This document shows positions 19,662 to 28,721 of a stretch of DNA of 64,000 nt, piece by piece. The notes beneath the pieces were generated by a model. The model saw only the letters and a list, made by a program, of their open reading frames with translations. It did no database searches and was not told where the DNA came from. The DNA is from Nocardia sp. SYP-A9097 (GTDB taxonomy: Bacteria; Actinomycetota; Actinomycetes; Mycobacteriales; Mycobacteriaceae). Location: contig NZ_WJIC01000008.1 of NCBI RefSeq assembly GCF_009649815.1, forward strand, positions 124,001 through 188,000. The letters run 5' to 3'. How positions within the stretch are numbered: the stretch's first letter is position 1; the number at the start of each line of letters is the position of its first letter. The translations under genes and the position numbers were made by a program.

Positions 19662-21029
19662 ATGTCCGACACCGCGCTGCAGGAGTTCGTCGAGGCCACC
19701 GCCACCAAGTTCGGCATTCCGGGCATTACCGTCGGCATTTGGGTCGACGGCCGGGAAATTTTCGCCTCGCACGGCGTCACCAGCATCGAGAACCCGGTGC
19801 CGGTAGACCGCGACACGCTGTTCACCGTCGGCTCGGTCAGCAAGACCTTCACCGTCACCGCCGTCATGCAGTTGGTCGCCGAGGGCCGCATCGACCTGGA
19901 CGCACCGGTACGGACCTACGTGCCGGAGCTCACCCTCATAGACGAGACCGCTGCGGCCACTATTACCGTCAAGCAGCTGCTCAACCACACCGCCGGACTG
20001 GACTGGAACCTCATCAACGACACCGGCGAGGGCGATGAAGCGCTCGCCGAGTTCGTCGCCGAACTGGCCGAGATTCCGCTCATCGGCGCTCCCGGAGCGC
20101 GCGCCTCCTACAGCCAGGCCGGATACAATCTGCTGGGCCGGGTCATCGAGAACGTCACCGGGCAGAGCTTCGAACATGTGGTCCGCACCCGGGTGCTCGC
20201 GCCACTGGGTTTGACCACCACCGGCTACCTTCGCAACGAGATCATGACCCGCCGCTTCTCGGTCGGCCATGAGCGCGGCGAGGACGGCGAACTGTCGATC
20301 ATCCGGTCCTGGAACGGTACCCGCGCCAATAATCCCGGCGGCGGCATCTCCTCCTCGGTGGCCGAGCAATTGCGTTGGGCCCGTTTCCATCTCGGCGACG
20401 GCACCACCGAGAGCAGCGAGACAGTCCTGCCCGCCGCATGGCTGTCACTCATGAAGCAGCCGACCGTGGAGCTGAAGGCCAGCACCCTCGGGGACGCCCT
20501 CGGCCTGTGCTGGTTCCTGCGCGATGTGGATGGCGTGCGCACCGTCGGCCACGGCGGTTCGGCCTTCGGCCAATTCGCCGAACTGCTGCTGGTCCCCGAG
20601 CGCGATTTCGCCATCTCGGTCATGTCCAATGCCAGCGACGGCATTCCGTCCAATGTGGCGATCGTGCGCTGGGCGCTCGAGCACTACCTCGGCGTCATCG
20701 ACCAGGACCCCGAGCCCCTCCCCTTCGACCCGTCCCACGCCCACGAACTGCTCGGCACCTACGACATCGACGCCATGACCATGACCGTCCTCGCCGGCGA
20801 CTCCGGCCTCTCCCTGGAATGCAAGATCAAGCCCGAGATCCGCGCCGCCGCCGAAACCGAACTCCCCCAGGATCACCCGCCATTCCCCTTCGGCCTGCTC
20901 CCCGGCGAAGGCGACGAATACATCATCACCGAGGGCTCTTTCAAGGGCCAGCGCGGCTACTTCAGCCGCAACGACTCCGGCAAGATCATCGGCCTGGACC
21001 TCGCCGGCCGCCTCTTCACCCGAGCCTGA
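19662..21029 (+). CDS. Class C beta-lactamase-fold serine hydrolase with C-terminal beta domain
   Basis: 455 residues. Motifs: SVSK with S58 as nucleophile and K61, LLNHTAGL near 110, YSQAGYNLLGRV near 150 (YxN-like) and GHGGSAFGQ near 295 (HGG in place of KTG), typical of D-aminopeptidase/esterase-like members. The last 100 residues form a separate beta domain (HELLGTYDIDAMTMTV) as in DmpB/LACTB-type relatives. No signal peptide is seen, so it should be cytosolic. Start ATG 19662 has a GAGAGG site upstream; an upstream in-frame start at 19575 lacks one. Substrate unknown. A strong hairpin follows. Confidence 0.85.
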   Translation: MSDTALQEFVEATATKFGIPGITVGIWVDGREIFASHGVTSIENPVPVDRDTLFTVGSVSKTFTVTAVMQLVAEGRIDLDAPVRTYVPELTLIDETAAATITVKQLLNHTAGLDWNLINDTGEGDEALAEFVAELAEIPLIGAPGARASYSQAGYNLLGRVIENVTGQSFEHVVRTRVLAPLGLTTTGYLRNEIMTRRFSVGHERGEDGELSIIRSWNGTRANNPGGGISSSVAEQLRWARFHLGDGTTESSETVLPAAWLSLMKQPTVELKASTLGDALGLCWFLRDVDGVRTVGHGGSAFGQFAELLLVPERDFAISVMSNASDGIPSNVAIVRWALEHYLGVIDQDPEPLPFDPSHAHELLGTYDIDAMTMTVLAGDSGLSLECKIKPEIRAAAETELPQDHPPFPFGLLPGEGDEYIITEGSFKGQRGYFSRNDSGKIIGLDLAGRLFTRA

Positions 21030-21037
21030 CAACCACC

Positions 21038-21091
21038 GAGTGTGCACTCACGGCGGGAATCCCGACAATCCCCCGCCCTGAGTGCACACTC
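21038..21091 (+). terminator. Long terminator-like hairpin
   Basis: GAGTGTGCACTCA (21038-21050) pairs perfectly with TGAGTGCACACTC (21079-21091); inside it GGCGGG pairs with CCCGCC. It begins 9 bases after the serine hydrolase stop. The outer arm is itself partly palindromic (GAGTGTGCACTC), which is unusual for a simple terminator. Confidence 0.7.
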
Positions 21092-21114
21092 GCCGTTGCG
21101 GAGCCCTCCTCCTC

Positions 21115-21206
21115 CCGTCATCCCGGCATGTTTTTGGCCGGGATCCACATCCGCAGCGCAGCAACCTATATCGGTGGATCCCGGCCGAAAGCGCGCCGGG
21201 ATGACG
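21115..21206. repeat. Complete palindromic intergenic repeat, copy 2
   Basis: Left arm 21115-21147 and right arm 21175-21206 carry the same CGTCATCCCGGC and TTTTTGGCCGGGATCCA blocks as copy 1. The 27-base loop is unrelated to the copy 1 loop, so arms are conserved but the centre is not. It lies between a serine hydrolase and the SARP gene, whose ends converge here. Confidence 0.85.
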
Positions 21207-21228
21207 AGGAGGGGGGAGGGCGGGCAGC

Positions 21229-24200
21229 TCAGCCGGTCGGTGTCTCCGCGCGCAGGCGGGTCAGGGCTGCTTCGCGGGGGAGGTCGGAGCCGGTGAGGTA
21301 GGCGGCGCGGAAGCCTTCCTCGCCGAGGCGGGTGACAAGGTCGGTGATGAGGGTGCGGAGTTCGGGTTCGCCGTCGTCGAAGACGCCGCGGATTACGGCG
21401 CTCATGCCGAGCGCGGTGGCGGCTGCGGTTGGATCGTCTTCCTGTAGGCGGAGTTTGGCGAGTAGTTCAGCGGCTTGGGCGAGGGCTTCGGTTACCGCTG
21501 CTACATCGCCGTAGATGAATGAGCCTTCGATGACTTCGGGGAGTCGTTTGCGGGCTGCGGCGGGGGAATTGTCGGCAAGGCGATTTGCCATGCGGGCCAT
21601 GGCGATTCGGTTCAGGGCTATGCCTTCGGGGACCGGGAGGCGGCGAAGGCGTTGTTCGATCAGTTCGAGGTCGCGGTCGGCCTGCGCCACATCGCCTGTG
21701 CGGCGGTGTAATTCGGCGCGGCTGAAGCCGAGAATCGCGGCCATGCGGGTGTAACCTCGCTCTTCGGCGACTCGCTCGGCGGCTCGGATATCGGATTCGG
21801 CTCCGGCGAGATCGCCACTGCGCATCCGCTCGCGGGTGAGCTCGGTGCGGCTGTTGAAGACATCGTCCTCCATGCCGAGTTCGGAGGCGACGACCACGGC
21901 GCGGCCGAAGGCAGCAATGGCCTCCTGGTGCGCGCCACGTAGCGAATGATCCCGGCCGACCGCGAGCAATGCCAGGCCGAGACCCCAGCGGTCCCCGGCA
22001 ATCTCGAAGTCCCGCAGTGCTTCTCGCCGTTCGGCGGCACCGGCGAGCAATTCGCCCCGCCCGGTGCAGGCGAGATCCCGCGCGAGGTGGGCGCTGGCCC
22101 GCAGCCATGGATCGGGCCATTCCAGGGCTCGTTCGAGCTGCCGCTCCCCCAGCTCGGTGTCGCCGGATTGGAAGGCCAACAGCGAAGTCCACAGTGGCAG
22201 TGCGGGATGAAAGTCCAGCGCCCCGGTCCGATCGCAGTCCGCGATCAGCTCGGCAACCGAGACGGTCTCCTCGGCGGGTGCTCCCGCCATCAACTGAATC
22301 ACCCGGAACGCGGCGCGCGCGTCGGCGGGCAGTGCGTCCCCGAATCGCAGCACCCCGGCGACGGCGGTCTCGAATTGACTGCTCATCCCGCGAATTCCCC
22401 AGTACCAGAACATGGCTCGCGCGAATCGACAGGCCCGTTTGACTCGCACCGAGACCGTGTCGACGGGCTCCGTGGCCGACGAGGCGCGCAGGGCGGCCGC
22501 CATATTCGCGTGTTCGGCATCGAAAACCGCTATGGCGCTGAGCTGTTCACTGGTCCGTAGGAGCGGCTCAAGTTGTTCGGCGAGATTGAGGTACTGCTGC
22601 GCGAACGCGTCGGCGAGGTCATCGGCCGAGGCCGCGAGTTGGTCGGCGGCGTAGGCGCGGATGGTTTCGAGCATGCGGTAGCGCGGCCGGTCACCGTCGG
22701 AGGATTCCACCACGGACTTCTCCACCAGGGCGCCGAGGATATAGAGAATATCGTCGGCCGGCAGCGAATCATCCGCGCAGATGGCTTCCAGCGCTTCGAT
22801 TGTCGCGCCGCCGGGGAATATCGAGAGCCGCCGCGCCAGTACACGTTCGGGCTCTTCGAGCAGGTCCCAGCTCCATTCGACGAGTGCGAGCAGGGTGCGC
22901 TGGCGGGGCAGCGCGGTCCGGCTGCCGGAGGTGAGCAGGCGGAAGCGATCGTCCAGCCGGCGCGCGATCTGATCGACGCTCATGGAGCGGAGTTTCGCGG
23001 CAGCCAGCTCCAAAGCCAGTGGGACGCCGTCGAGTTGGCGGCAGATCTCCACCACCGGGCCGATGGTGCGCTCGTCCAGGGTGAAGCCGGGCCGGATGGC
23101 GGCGACACGGTCCAGGAAGAGCCGCACCGCCGGGAAGCGTTGTGCGGCAGTGGGTTCGGTCGCCTCCCCCGGTATCGCCAGTGGTCCCAGGTGACAGAGC
23201 ACCTCACCGGTAATCGCGAGCGGTTCGCGGCTGGTGGCGAGAATGCGCAGCTGCGGTAGCCGGTTCAGCAGGCGTTCGGCGAGTTCGGCCGCGGCGGCGA
23301 TGAGGTGCTCGCAATTATCCAGAACCAGTACTGCCGCACCGACATCCAGCAGTTCGGCCAGGCGCGCGGTCTTATCGGCGGGGAGCCCGTCACCACCACT
23401 GTCCAGGGCTCCGGCGACGGCGTCGGCTAGCTGGTCGGGTGCCCCGATTTCGGCCAGGGGCACGAAAAATACCGGGCCACTTCGGTATCGGGACATGGCT
23501 TCCAGTGTGAGCCGGGTCTTTCCGGCCCCGCCCGGCCCGACAATGGTGACCAGCCGGGAGTCGGCGAGCAGCCGAGCTACCGCATCCAGCTCACTGTCGC
23601 GGCCCACGAAGCTGGTCAGCCGCGCGGGCAGCGTACTCCCGACGGGTTCCCTTCGCGCGGCAGGACTTTCGAGCTCGCCGCGCAACAATGCCAAGTGCGT
23701 GTCGCGCAATTCCGCTGAGGGATCGATGCCGAGTTCATCGCCGAGCCGCTCGCGCATATCCTCGTACACCGCCAGTGCGTCGGATTGCCGTCCGGCCGCG
23801 GCCAAGGCGCGCATGCGCAGTGCGGCGAGCCGCTCGCTCAGCGGATGTTCGGCACCGGCGACCTCGAGATCCACGAGAATCTCGGCGTAGCGCCCCAATT
23901 GGAGTTCGGCGGCGAAGCGATCTTCCACGGCCGCGGCCCGCAGATCCTCCAATCGCGCCGCCACCGCCTGGACGAAGGGCGCGTCTTCGATATCGCCGAG
24001 TACCGGCCCGCGCCACAATCCGAGCGCCTCCGCCAGCACGGCCGCCGCGGAATCGGCCTGTCCCGCCGCGAGTTCGCGCCGCCCGCGCTTGACCAGTTCC
24101 TCGAATCGCTCGGCATCCACCTCGACGCCGGGCAGCCGATACCCGCCGGCGGTGAGCTCGACGGTCCCCACTCCGCGCAGCGCCCGTCGCAGTCGCGATA

Positions 24201-24399
24201 CCAACGCCTGCAGTGCACCGCCGGCCTCGGCGGGTGGCTCCTCGCCCCACAATCCGTCGATGAGCGCCGCGACGGGTACCGCTCCCCCGGCCTCCAGGGC
24301 GAGCCGGGCCAGCAGCATGCGCACTCTGACGCCGCCGATCTCGATCGACGCCCCGTCCTCGGCCCACAGCACCACCGGCCCAAGTACACCTACCCGCAC
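21229..24399 (-). CDS. Large SARP/AfsR-like transcriptional activator (wHTH - BTAD - NB-ARC ATPase - TPR)
   Basis: 1056 residues from GTG 24399. Residues 1-90 are an OmpR-type winged helix (VGVLGPVVLW, ALQALVSRLRRAL), 97-242 the BTAD helical domain, and 260-600 a STAND/NB-ARC ATPase with P-loop GPGGAGKT at 288-295 and Walker B-like VLVLDNCEHL near 345. The remaining 450 residues are helical repeats, likely TPRs. Proteins of this layout bind direct repeats at promoters of secondary metabolite or lipid genes and are gated by nucleotide and ligand binding. The gene is divergent from a thioesterase, its most obvious candidate target (inference). An ATG at 24444 is possible but leaves an atypical N-terminus before the wHTH. 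Confidence 0.85.
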   Translation of the reverse strand: MRVGVLGPVVLWAEDGASIEIGGVRVRMLLARLALEAGGAVPVAALIDGLWGEEPPAEAGGALQALVSRLRRALRGVGTVELTAGGYRLPGVEVDAERFEELVKRGRRELAAGQADSAAAVLAEALGLWRGPVLGDIEDAPFVQAVAARLEDLRAAAVEDRFAAELQLGRYAEILVDLEVAGAEHPLSERLAALRMRALAAAGRQSDALAVYEDMRERLGDELGIDPSAELRDTHLALLRGELESPAARREPVGSTLPARLTSFVGRDSELDAVARLLADSRLVTIVGPGGAGKTRLTLEAMSRYRSGPVFFVPLAEIGAPDQLADAVAGALDSGGDGLPADKTARLAELLDVGAAVLVLDNCEHLIAAAAELAERLLNRLPQLRILATSREPLAITGEVLCHLGPLAIPGEATEPTAAQRFPAVRLFLDRVAAIRPGFTLDERTIGPVVEICRQLDGVPLALELAAAKLRSMSVDQIARRLDDRFRLLTSGSRTALPRQRTLLALVEWSWDLLEEPERVLARRLSIFPGGATIEALEAICADDSLPADDILYILGALVEKSVVESSDGDRPRYRMLETIRAYAADQLAASADDLADAFAQQYLNLAEQLEPLLRTSEQLSAIAVFDAEHANMAAALRASSATEPVDTVSVRVKRACRFARAMFWYWGIRGMSSQFETAVAGVLRFGDALPADARAAFRVIQLMAGAPAEETVSVAELIADCDRTGALDFHPALPLWTSLLAFQSGDTELGERQLERALEWPDPWLRASAHLARDLACTGRGELLAGAAERREALRDFEIAGDRWGLGLALLAVGRDHSLRGAHQEAIAAFGRAVVVASELGMEDDVFNSRTELTRERMRSGDLAGAESDIRAAERVAEERGYTRMAAILGFSRAELHRRTGDVAQADRDLELIEQRLRRLPVPEGIALNRIAMARMANRLADNSPAAARKRLPEVIEGSFIYGDVAAVTEALAQAAELLAKLRLQEDDPTAAATALGMSAVIRGVFDDGEPELRTLITDLVTRLGEEGFRAAYLTGSDLPREAALTRLRAETPTG

Positions 24400-24586
24400 C
24401 CGCCGAGTCTGGCAGAAACGCATAGCCCTGTGCGAGCGAGTCATCCGACCCGGAATCCGGTACGCACGGCATCAGGCGGCGGATATCAGCCGCGTGGTCG
24501 GGCAGCACCCCATGGACGGGCAGGCGCGAGGTGCATTACCCGTGAGGTAATCGACGCGGGGCGGGACTTCCGGCACAGTCGATCAC

Positions 24587-24997
24587 ATGACGGATATCGC
24601 CCTGGATTCGATTGGCAGCCAACTGTTCAGCACCATGCCGTTCGCCGACCGGCTGGGTATCGAGGTGCTCGACCACGGCGCGGAGCAGGTGCGCAGCCGC
24701 CTTGCCTGGGATGAATCGCTGTGCACGCTGGGCGGGTCGATGCACGGCGGTGTACTCATGGCGCTGGCGGATTCCACGGGCGCGGTCTGCGCGTTCCTGA
24801 ATCTGCCCGACGGCAAGCAGGGCACCACAACGGTGGAGTCCAAGACCAATTTCCTGCGCGGTGTGCGTTCCGGCTATGCCACGGCGACCGCGCGCCCGCT
24901 GCACGTGGGCCGCAGTTTCATTGTGTTGGAGACCGAGATCCGCGATGATGCGGGCAAACTCGTCGCCAAGGTCACCCAGACGCAGGCCGTGCTCTAG
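24587..24997 (+). CDS. PaaI-type hotdog-fold thioesterase
   Basis: 136 residues, normal length for the PaaI/YbgC-like hotdog family that hydrolyses acyl- or aryl-CoA. The signature GGSMHGGVLMALADSTGAVCAF (about residues 48-70) contains the HGG oxyanion loop and the catalytic acidic residue on the hotdog helix. TTTVESKTNFLRGVRSG follows as expected. Divergent from the SARP gene. Its stop codon shares the four bases CTAG with the stop of the convergent acyl-CoA ligase. Confidence 0.88.
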   Translation: MTDIALDSIGSQLFSTMPFADRLGIEVLDHGAEQVRSRLAWDESLCTLGGSMHGGVLMALADSTGAVCAFLNLPDGKQGTTTVESKTNFLRGVRSGYATATARPLHVGRSFIVLETEIRDDAGKLVAKVTQTQAVL

Positions 24998-26769
24998 CGG
25001 TACAGCTCTTCGATGGCCGCGGCGTACCGCTCATTGATGGGCTTGCGCCGCGGTTTCATTGTGGGCGTGAGCAATTCACTGCCGGGCTGCCAGAAGTCCC
25101 CGACAATACGGAACTTTCGAATGTGCTCGACCCGCGACAGCTTGGCATTGGCCAGTTCGACCGCGGCGGCGACCAGTCGGTCGACATCGGGGTGCGAGGC
25201 GAGAATCGCGGGATCCGCTGCCACGCCCAGCTTTTCGGCGAACACGGTGGCGGCATCCTGATCGAGCACGATGAGCGCCACGTTGTATTTGCGATTGTCG
25301 CCGATGGCGATGGCCTGCCCGATCAGCGGTTCGAACGCCTTGACCCAGTTCTCGATATTCGACGGCGACATATTCTTGCCGCCCGCATTGATGATGAGTT
25401 CCTTTTTGCGGTCGACGATTCGGAGGTAGCCGTCACCGTCGAGGTCGCCGATATCACCGGTGTGCAGCCAGCCGTCGGAGTCGATGACCTCGGCGGTCTG
25501 CTCGGGCTTGTTCAGGTACCCCTTCATGACCAGCGGCCCGCGCACCAGCACTTCACCGTCGTCGGCAATGCGAATCTCCAAGCCGTCCACCGGCTTTCCG
25601 ACGGTGCCGAGCCGAACCTGACCCGGCGGGCAGATACTGGCCATGCCGGAGAGTTCGGACATCCCCCACGCATCGCTGACCTCGATACCGAGCCCGTTGA
25701 AGTAGCGCAGCAGTTCGGGTGAGACCGGGGCCGCACCGGAGATGGCGATATTGATGCTGTCCAGGCCAAGTGCCGCACGGACTTTCGCGAGCACCAGCCG
25801 GTCCGCCAAGGCGTATTGCGCGCGCAGCCCGGCCGAGACCCGCCCGCCGTCGAGTCGGGTATCGGAGTATCGCCGCCCCACTCGCACCGCCCAGGTCGCC
25901 AGTTTCGCCTTGGCTCCGGTCGATTCGGCCAGCTTCTCCTCGATGCCACCGCGCAGTTTCTGCCACACCTGCGGTACCGCCCCGAGCAGGGTGGGGCGGC
26001 AATCCGCCAGTCCGGCAGTGAATCCCGCGCGGTCCGCGACCGTGGTGATCCGATTGCCGAGCACCATGCAGAGATACAGCGCCGACCAGCGATCGGCCAC
26101 ATGCGCCGATGGCAGGAAGGACAGCACCCGCTCGTCCCGGGTGCCATTGGCGAGCCGAATGGTGGCCCGCACCATGGCGAGCATATTGGCGTGCGTGAGC
26201 TGCACGCCCTTGGGCGAACCGGTGGTACCGGAGGTGTAGATGAGGGTCAGCACGTCATCGGGTCGTACTGCGCGCCAGCTGGATTCGAAGTCGAACTCCG
26301 GATCGGCGGCCGCGATCACCTCGGCCGGGCTCAGCGTGCCGTCCCCGGATCCGTCGATGCACACCACGTGTTTGACGCCGGTTCCCTTGCGCCCCTTCTC
26401 GACAGCGGCGAGGAACTGGGTTTCGCACACCACCACCTCGGCTCCCGAATCGCTCAGCAAATGCTTGATCTGCTCCGGCGAGGAGGTGTTGTACATCGAA
26501 AACGGTGCGGCCCCAAGGTGCACCACGGCGGTGTCGACCGGATAGAACTCGGGTCGATTGGCCAGCATGAGCGCGACCTTGGATCCACGCCCGACCCCCA
26601 GGGCCGCGAATCCCGCGGCCAGTTCGCGCGCCTGCCGCGCCCACTCCGCGAAGGTCAGGGTTCGGGTATCGCCGGCGGTGCGGACCGCGACCGCCCCGGG
26701 ATCCCGTTCGACGGTCGCCTGGAATGCCGAGCACATGGTGGGGGATCCTGCGGTCATGAAGGTGAGCAT
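24994..26769 (-). CDS. Long-chain fatty acid-CoA ligase (FadD11/FadD15-like AMP-forming)
   Basis: 591 residues of the ANL family: activates fatty acids to acyl-AMP and then acyl-CoA. YTSGTTGSPKGV (about 185-196) is the AMP/phosphate loop; SDAWGMSELSG and LHTGDIGDLDGDGYLRIVDRKKELII with GGKNMSPSNIE are motifs A5, A7-A8 and the hinge; the C-terminal TPTMKPRRKPI holds the catalytic lysine. Length and the MYNTSSPEQIKHLLSDSGA segment fit the FadD15/FadD11 long-chain group. A start at the fifth codon (ATG 26757) is equally possible. The convergent PaaI thioesterase may recycle its product (inference). Confidence 0.87.
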   Translation of the reverse strand: MLTFMTAGSPTMCSAFQATVERDPGAVAVRTAGDTRTLTFAEWARQARELAAGFAALGVGRGSKVALMLANRPEFYPVDTAVVHLGAAPFSMYNTSSPEQIKHLLSDSGAEVVVCETQFLAAVEKGRKGTGVKHVVCIDGSGDGTLSPAEVIAAADPEFDFESSWRAVRPDDVLTLIYTSGTTGSPKGVQLTHANMLAMVRATIRLANGTRDERVLSFLPSAHVADRWSALYLCMVLGNRITTVADRAGFTAGLADCRPTLLGAVPQVWQKLRGGIEEKLAESTGAKAKLATWAVRVGRRYSDTRLDGGRVSAGLRAQYALADRLVLAKVRAALGLDSINIAISGAAPVSPELLRYFNGLGIEVSDAWGMSELSGMASICPPGQVRLGTVGKPVDGLEIRIADDGEVLVRGPLVMKGYLNKPEQTAEVIDSDGWLHTGDIGDLDGDGYLRIVDRKKELIINAGGKNMSPSNIENWVKAFEPLIGQAIAIGDNRKYNVALIVLDQDAATVFAEKLGVAADPAILASHPDVDRLVAAAVELANAKLSRVEHIRKFRIVGDFWQPGSELLTPTMKPRRKPINERYAAAIEELYR

Positions 26770-26878
26770 ACTTTCAGCAAATACCAGGTGGCAGCCGGGT
26801 GAGCCGAACCCGCCTGTCGACCGTGATGGGGGCTGGCGATAGCGTCAAGGCGAATGTTCGGCGGCACGAGGTGGGCAG

Positions 26879-27955
26879 ATGAGGCAGATTCTTTTCGCGG
26901 TGATGATCGCATTGGCGGTGTCGATCACATTGACACCGCTGCTCGTCCGGCTCTTCGCGAAAAGGAATGTCGGACAGGAGATCCGATCCGACGGCCCGGC
27001 CAGCCATCAGGCCAAGCGCGGCACCCCGACCATGGGCGGCATTGCCATCCTGGTCGGTATGTGGGCCGGCTACCTGGGCTCGCATCTGATCGGAATCCGC
27101 TATGACGCAGAGGGTTTGACCGTCTCGGGCCTGCTCGTGCTCGGTTTGGCGACGGCGCTCGGCATCGTCGGCTTCCTCGATGACTACATCAAGCTCACCA
27201 AGCGCCGCAATCTCGGCCTCACCGCCAAGGGCAAATACCTGGGGCAGATCACGGCGGCCGTGGTGTTCGGCGTGCTGGCGCTGCGCTTCCCGAACAATTC
27301 CGGCCTGACACCCGGCAGCCGCCACCTGTCGTACGTGCGCGACTACAACTTCTTCTACTTCAGCGTGGTGGTTTTCCTGCTGTTCGTGGTGTTCCTGGTA
27401 GTGGCCTGGTCCAATGCCGTCAATATCACCGACGGACTGGACGGTCTGGCCGCGGGTTCCATGGCGCTGGCGCTGGGCGCGTATGTGATCGTCACGCTCT
27501 GGCAGTACACCAATGCCTGTTCGATCAAGCCCGGTCCGGCCTGCTATTCGGTCCGCGACCCGCTCGACCTGGCCCTGGTCTGCGCGTCGGGCGCGGCGGC
27601 CTGTATCGGTTTCCTGTGGTGGAATGCCAATCCCGCCAAGATCTTCATGGGCGATACCGGTTCGCTGGCGCTGGGCGGCCTGATCGCGGGCCTGTCCATC
27701 ACCACCCGCACCGAGCTGCTGATGGCGGTTGTCGGCGCGCTCTTCGTCGCCGAAATTCTTTCGGTGGCATTGCAGATCGCGGTCTTCCGCACCACCCACA
27801 CCCGCCTGTTCAAAATGGCACCGTTCCACCACCATTTCGAGCTCAGCGCCTGGCCGGAGACCGCTGTCATCATTCGTTTCTGGCTTTTGGGCGGGATCGC
27901 GGCGGGTGTGGGCCTGATGCTCTTCTACGGCGAGCACCTGGCCACCGTGCACTGA
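26879..27955 (+). CDS. mraY: Phospho-N-acetylmuramoyl-pentapeptide-transferase (MraY), outside the dcw cluster
   Basis: MraY makes lipid I by transferring phospho-MurNAc-pentapeptide from UDP to undecaprenyl phosphate at the inner face of the membrane. The 358-residue protein has about ten membrane spans and the conserved catalytic loops: KRGTPTMGGIAI near 47-58, GFLDDYIKLTKRRNLGL near 98-114 (DD), NAVNITDGLDGLAAGS near 180-195, FMGDTGSLALGG near 258 and PFHHHFEL near 320. All key residues are intact. ATG 26879 has GAGGTGG upstream. Its neighbours are FadD and a secreted protein; no murF, murD, ftsW or murG is near, so this is either a displaced or a second copy. Confidence 0.93.
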   Translation: MRQILFAVMIALAVSITLTPLLVRLFAKRNVGQEIRSDGPASHQAKRGTPTMGGIAILVGMWAGYLGSHLIGIRYDAEGLTVSGLLVLGLATALGIVGFLDDYIKLTKRRNLGLTAKGKYLGQITAAVVFGVLALRFPNNSGLTPGSRHLSYVRDYNFFYFSVVVFLLFVVFLVVAWSNAVNITDGLDGLAAGSMALALGAYVIVTLWQYTNACSIKPGPACYSVRDPLDLALVCASGAAACIGFLWWNANPAKIFMGDTGSLALGGLIAGLSITTRTELLMAVVGALFVAEILSVALQIAVFRTTHTRLFKMAPFHHHFELSAWPETAVIIRFWLLGGIAAGVGLMLFYGEHLATVH

Positions 27956-28065
27956 ATCTCCGGTCCGACACCGGAAAAGTTAGGGCAGGTAACTGATACC
28001 TGCGGCGGGCCGACATACCTACAGTCGTGAGTTCGGGTCGGGACTTGGAACTGAGAGGGAAATCT

Positions 28066-28521
28066 ATGAAGGCAAGGGCATTCTTCGGCGTCACCATGGC
28101 GGCTGCGGCGCTCGCATTGGCCGGAACCTCGGTCGCGCACGCCGATTCGGACGAGGTGAACGTCAACGACTATCTGGTCGGTGACACCGCCTATTTCAAC
28201 AGCGGCATAGCCAGCTGCTCCATCAAGGCGAACGGTGATGTCGGCTGCGATATCACCCCCGGTATCGCCAAGTGGCTCAATATGATTCCGGTCAGCGATC
28301 TCGCCATCGACGTACCGTTCCTGCCCGCGCACCCGACCTTCGGCGTCTTCGGCCACTACGCCCGCGCAGATGCGGGCACCCTCGGCGGCGGCCCGATCGG
28401 TTACGGCTCCACCATCAATTACGCGGGTGCCAGCTGCCACGGCGGTGGCCGCGGCGGATTCAGCTGCACATCCAAGGGGCACAGCTTCAGCTTCGGCTGG
28501 TCGGGCACCCAGACCAGCTGA
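28066..28521 (+). CDS. Small secreted protein of unknown function
   Basis: 151 residues from ATG 28066 with GAGAGGGA upstream. Signal peptide MKARAFFGVTMAAAALALAGTSVAHA with cleavage at AHA-D near residue 26. The mature part is glycine-rich with four cysteines (SCSI, GCDI, SCHG, SCTS) that could make two disulfides; the C-terminal half GSTINYAGASCHGGGRGGFSCT is typical of small exported proteins frequent in Nocardia and mycobacteria. No catalytic motif visible. A hairpin follows the gene. Confidence 0.75.
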   Translation: MKARAFFGVTMAAAALALAGTSVAHADSDEVNVNDYLVGDTAYFNSGIASCSIKANGDVGCDITPGIAKWLNMIPVSDLAIDVPFLPAHPTFGVFGHYARADAGTLGGGPIGYGSTINYAGASCHGGGRGGFSCTSKGHSFSFGWSGTQTS

Positions 28522-28536
28522 CCCGATCGTGCGATC

Positions 28537-28572
28537 CGAGCCCCCAGCGGCCCAGCTGCCGCCGGGGGCTCG
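28537..28572 (+). terminator. Terminator hairpin after the secreted protein gene
   Basis: CGAGCCCCC (28537-28545) pairs with GGGGGCTCG (28564-28572), with inner GCGG/CCGC pairing, then TTGCG. It separates the secreted protein gene from the promoter of the downstream operon. Confidence 0.72.
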
Positions 28573-28618
28573 TTGCGCAATCGCCGCGGATTTAGATGTA
28601 ACTGCGGGTTCCATATAT

Positions 28619-28637
28619 GCGTAGAATATTGCTACGC
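28619..28637. promoter_or_regulatory. Putative operator overlapping a -10 box upstream of the diiron/reductase/EphD operon
   Basis: GCGTAG-AATATTG-CTACGC is a perfect 6-bp inverted repeat with a 7-base spacer; TAGAAT at 28622-28627 inside it looks like a -10 hexamer. A repressor bound here would block the promoter. The first gene of the operon starts 85 bases downstream. No regulator gene is adjacent. Confidence 0.5.
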
Positions 28638-28721
28638 TCACGCAGCAAACGATCGCCGCGGGTCTGCCGACCCGCCGTCGACGCCATGACGCTGTGTTAT
28701 TGGAACGAACCAGGAGTATCG

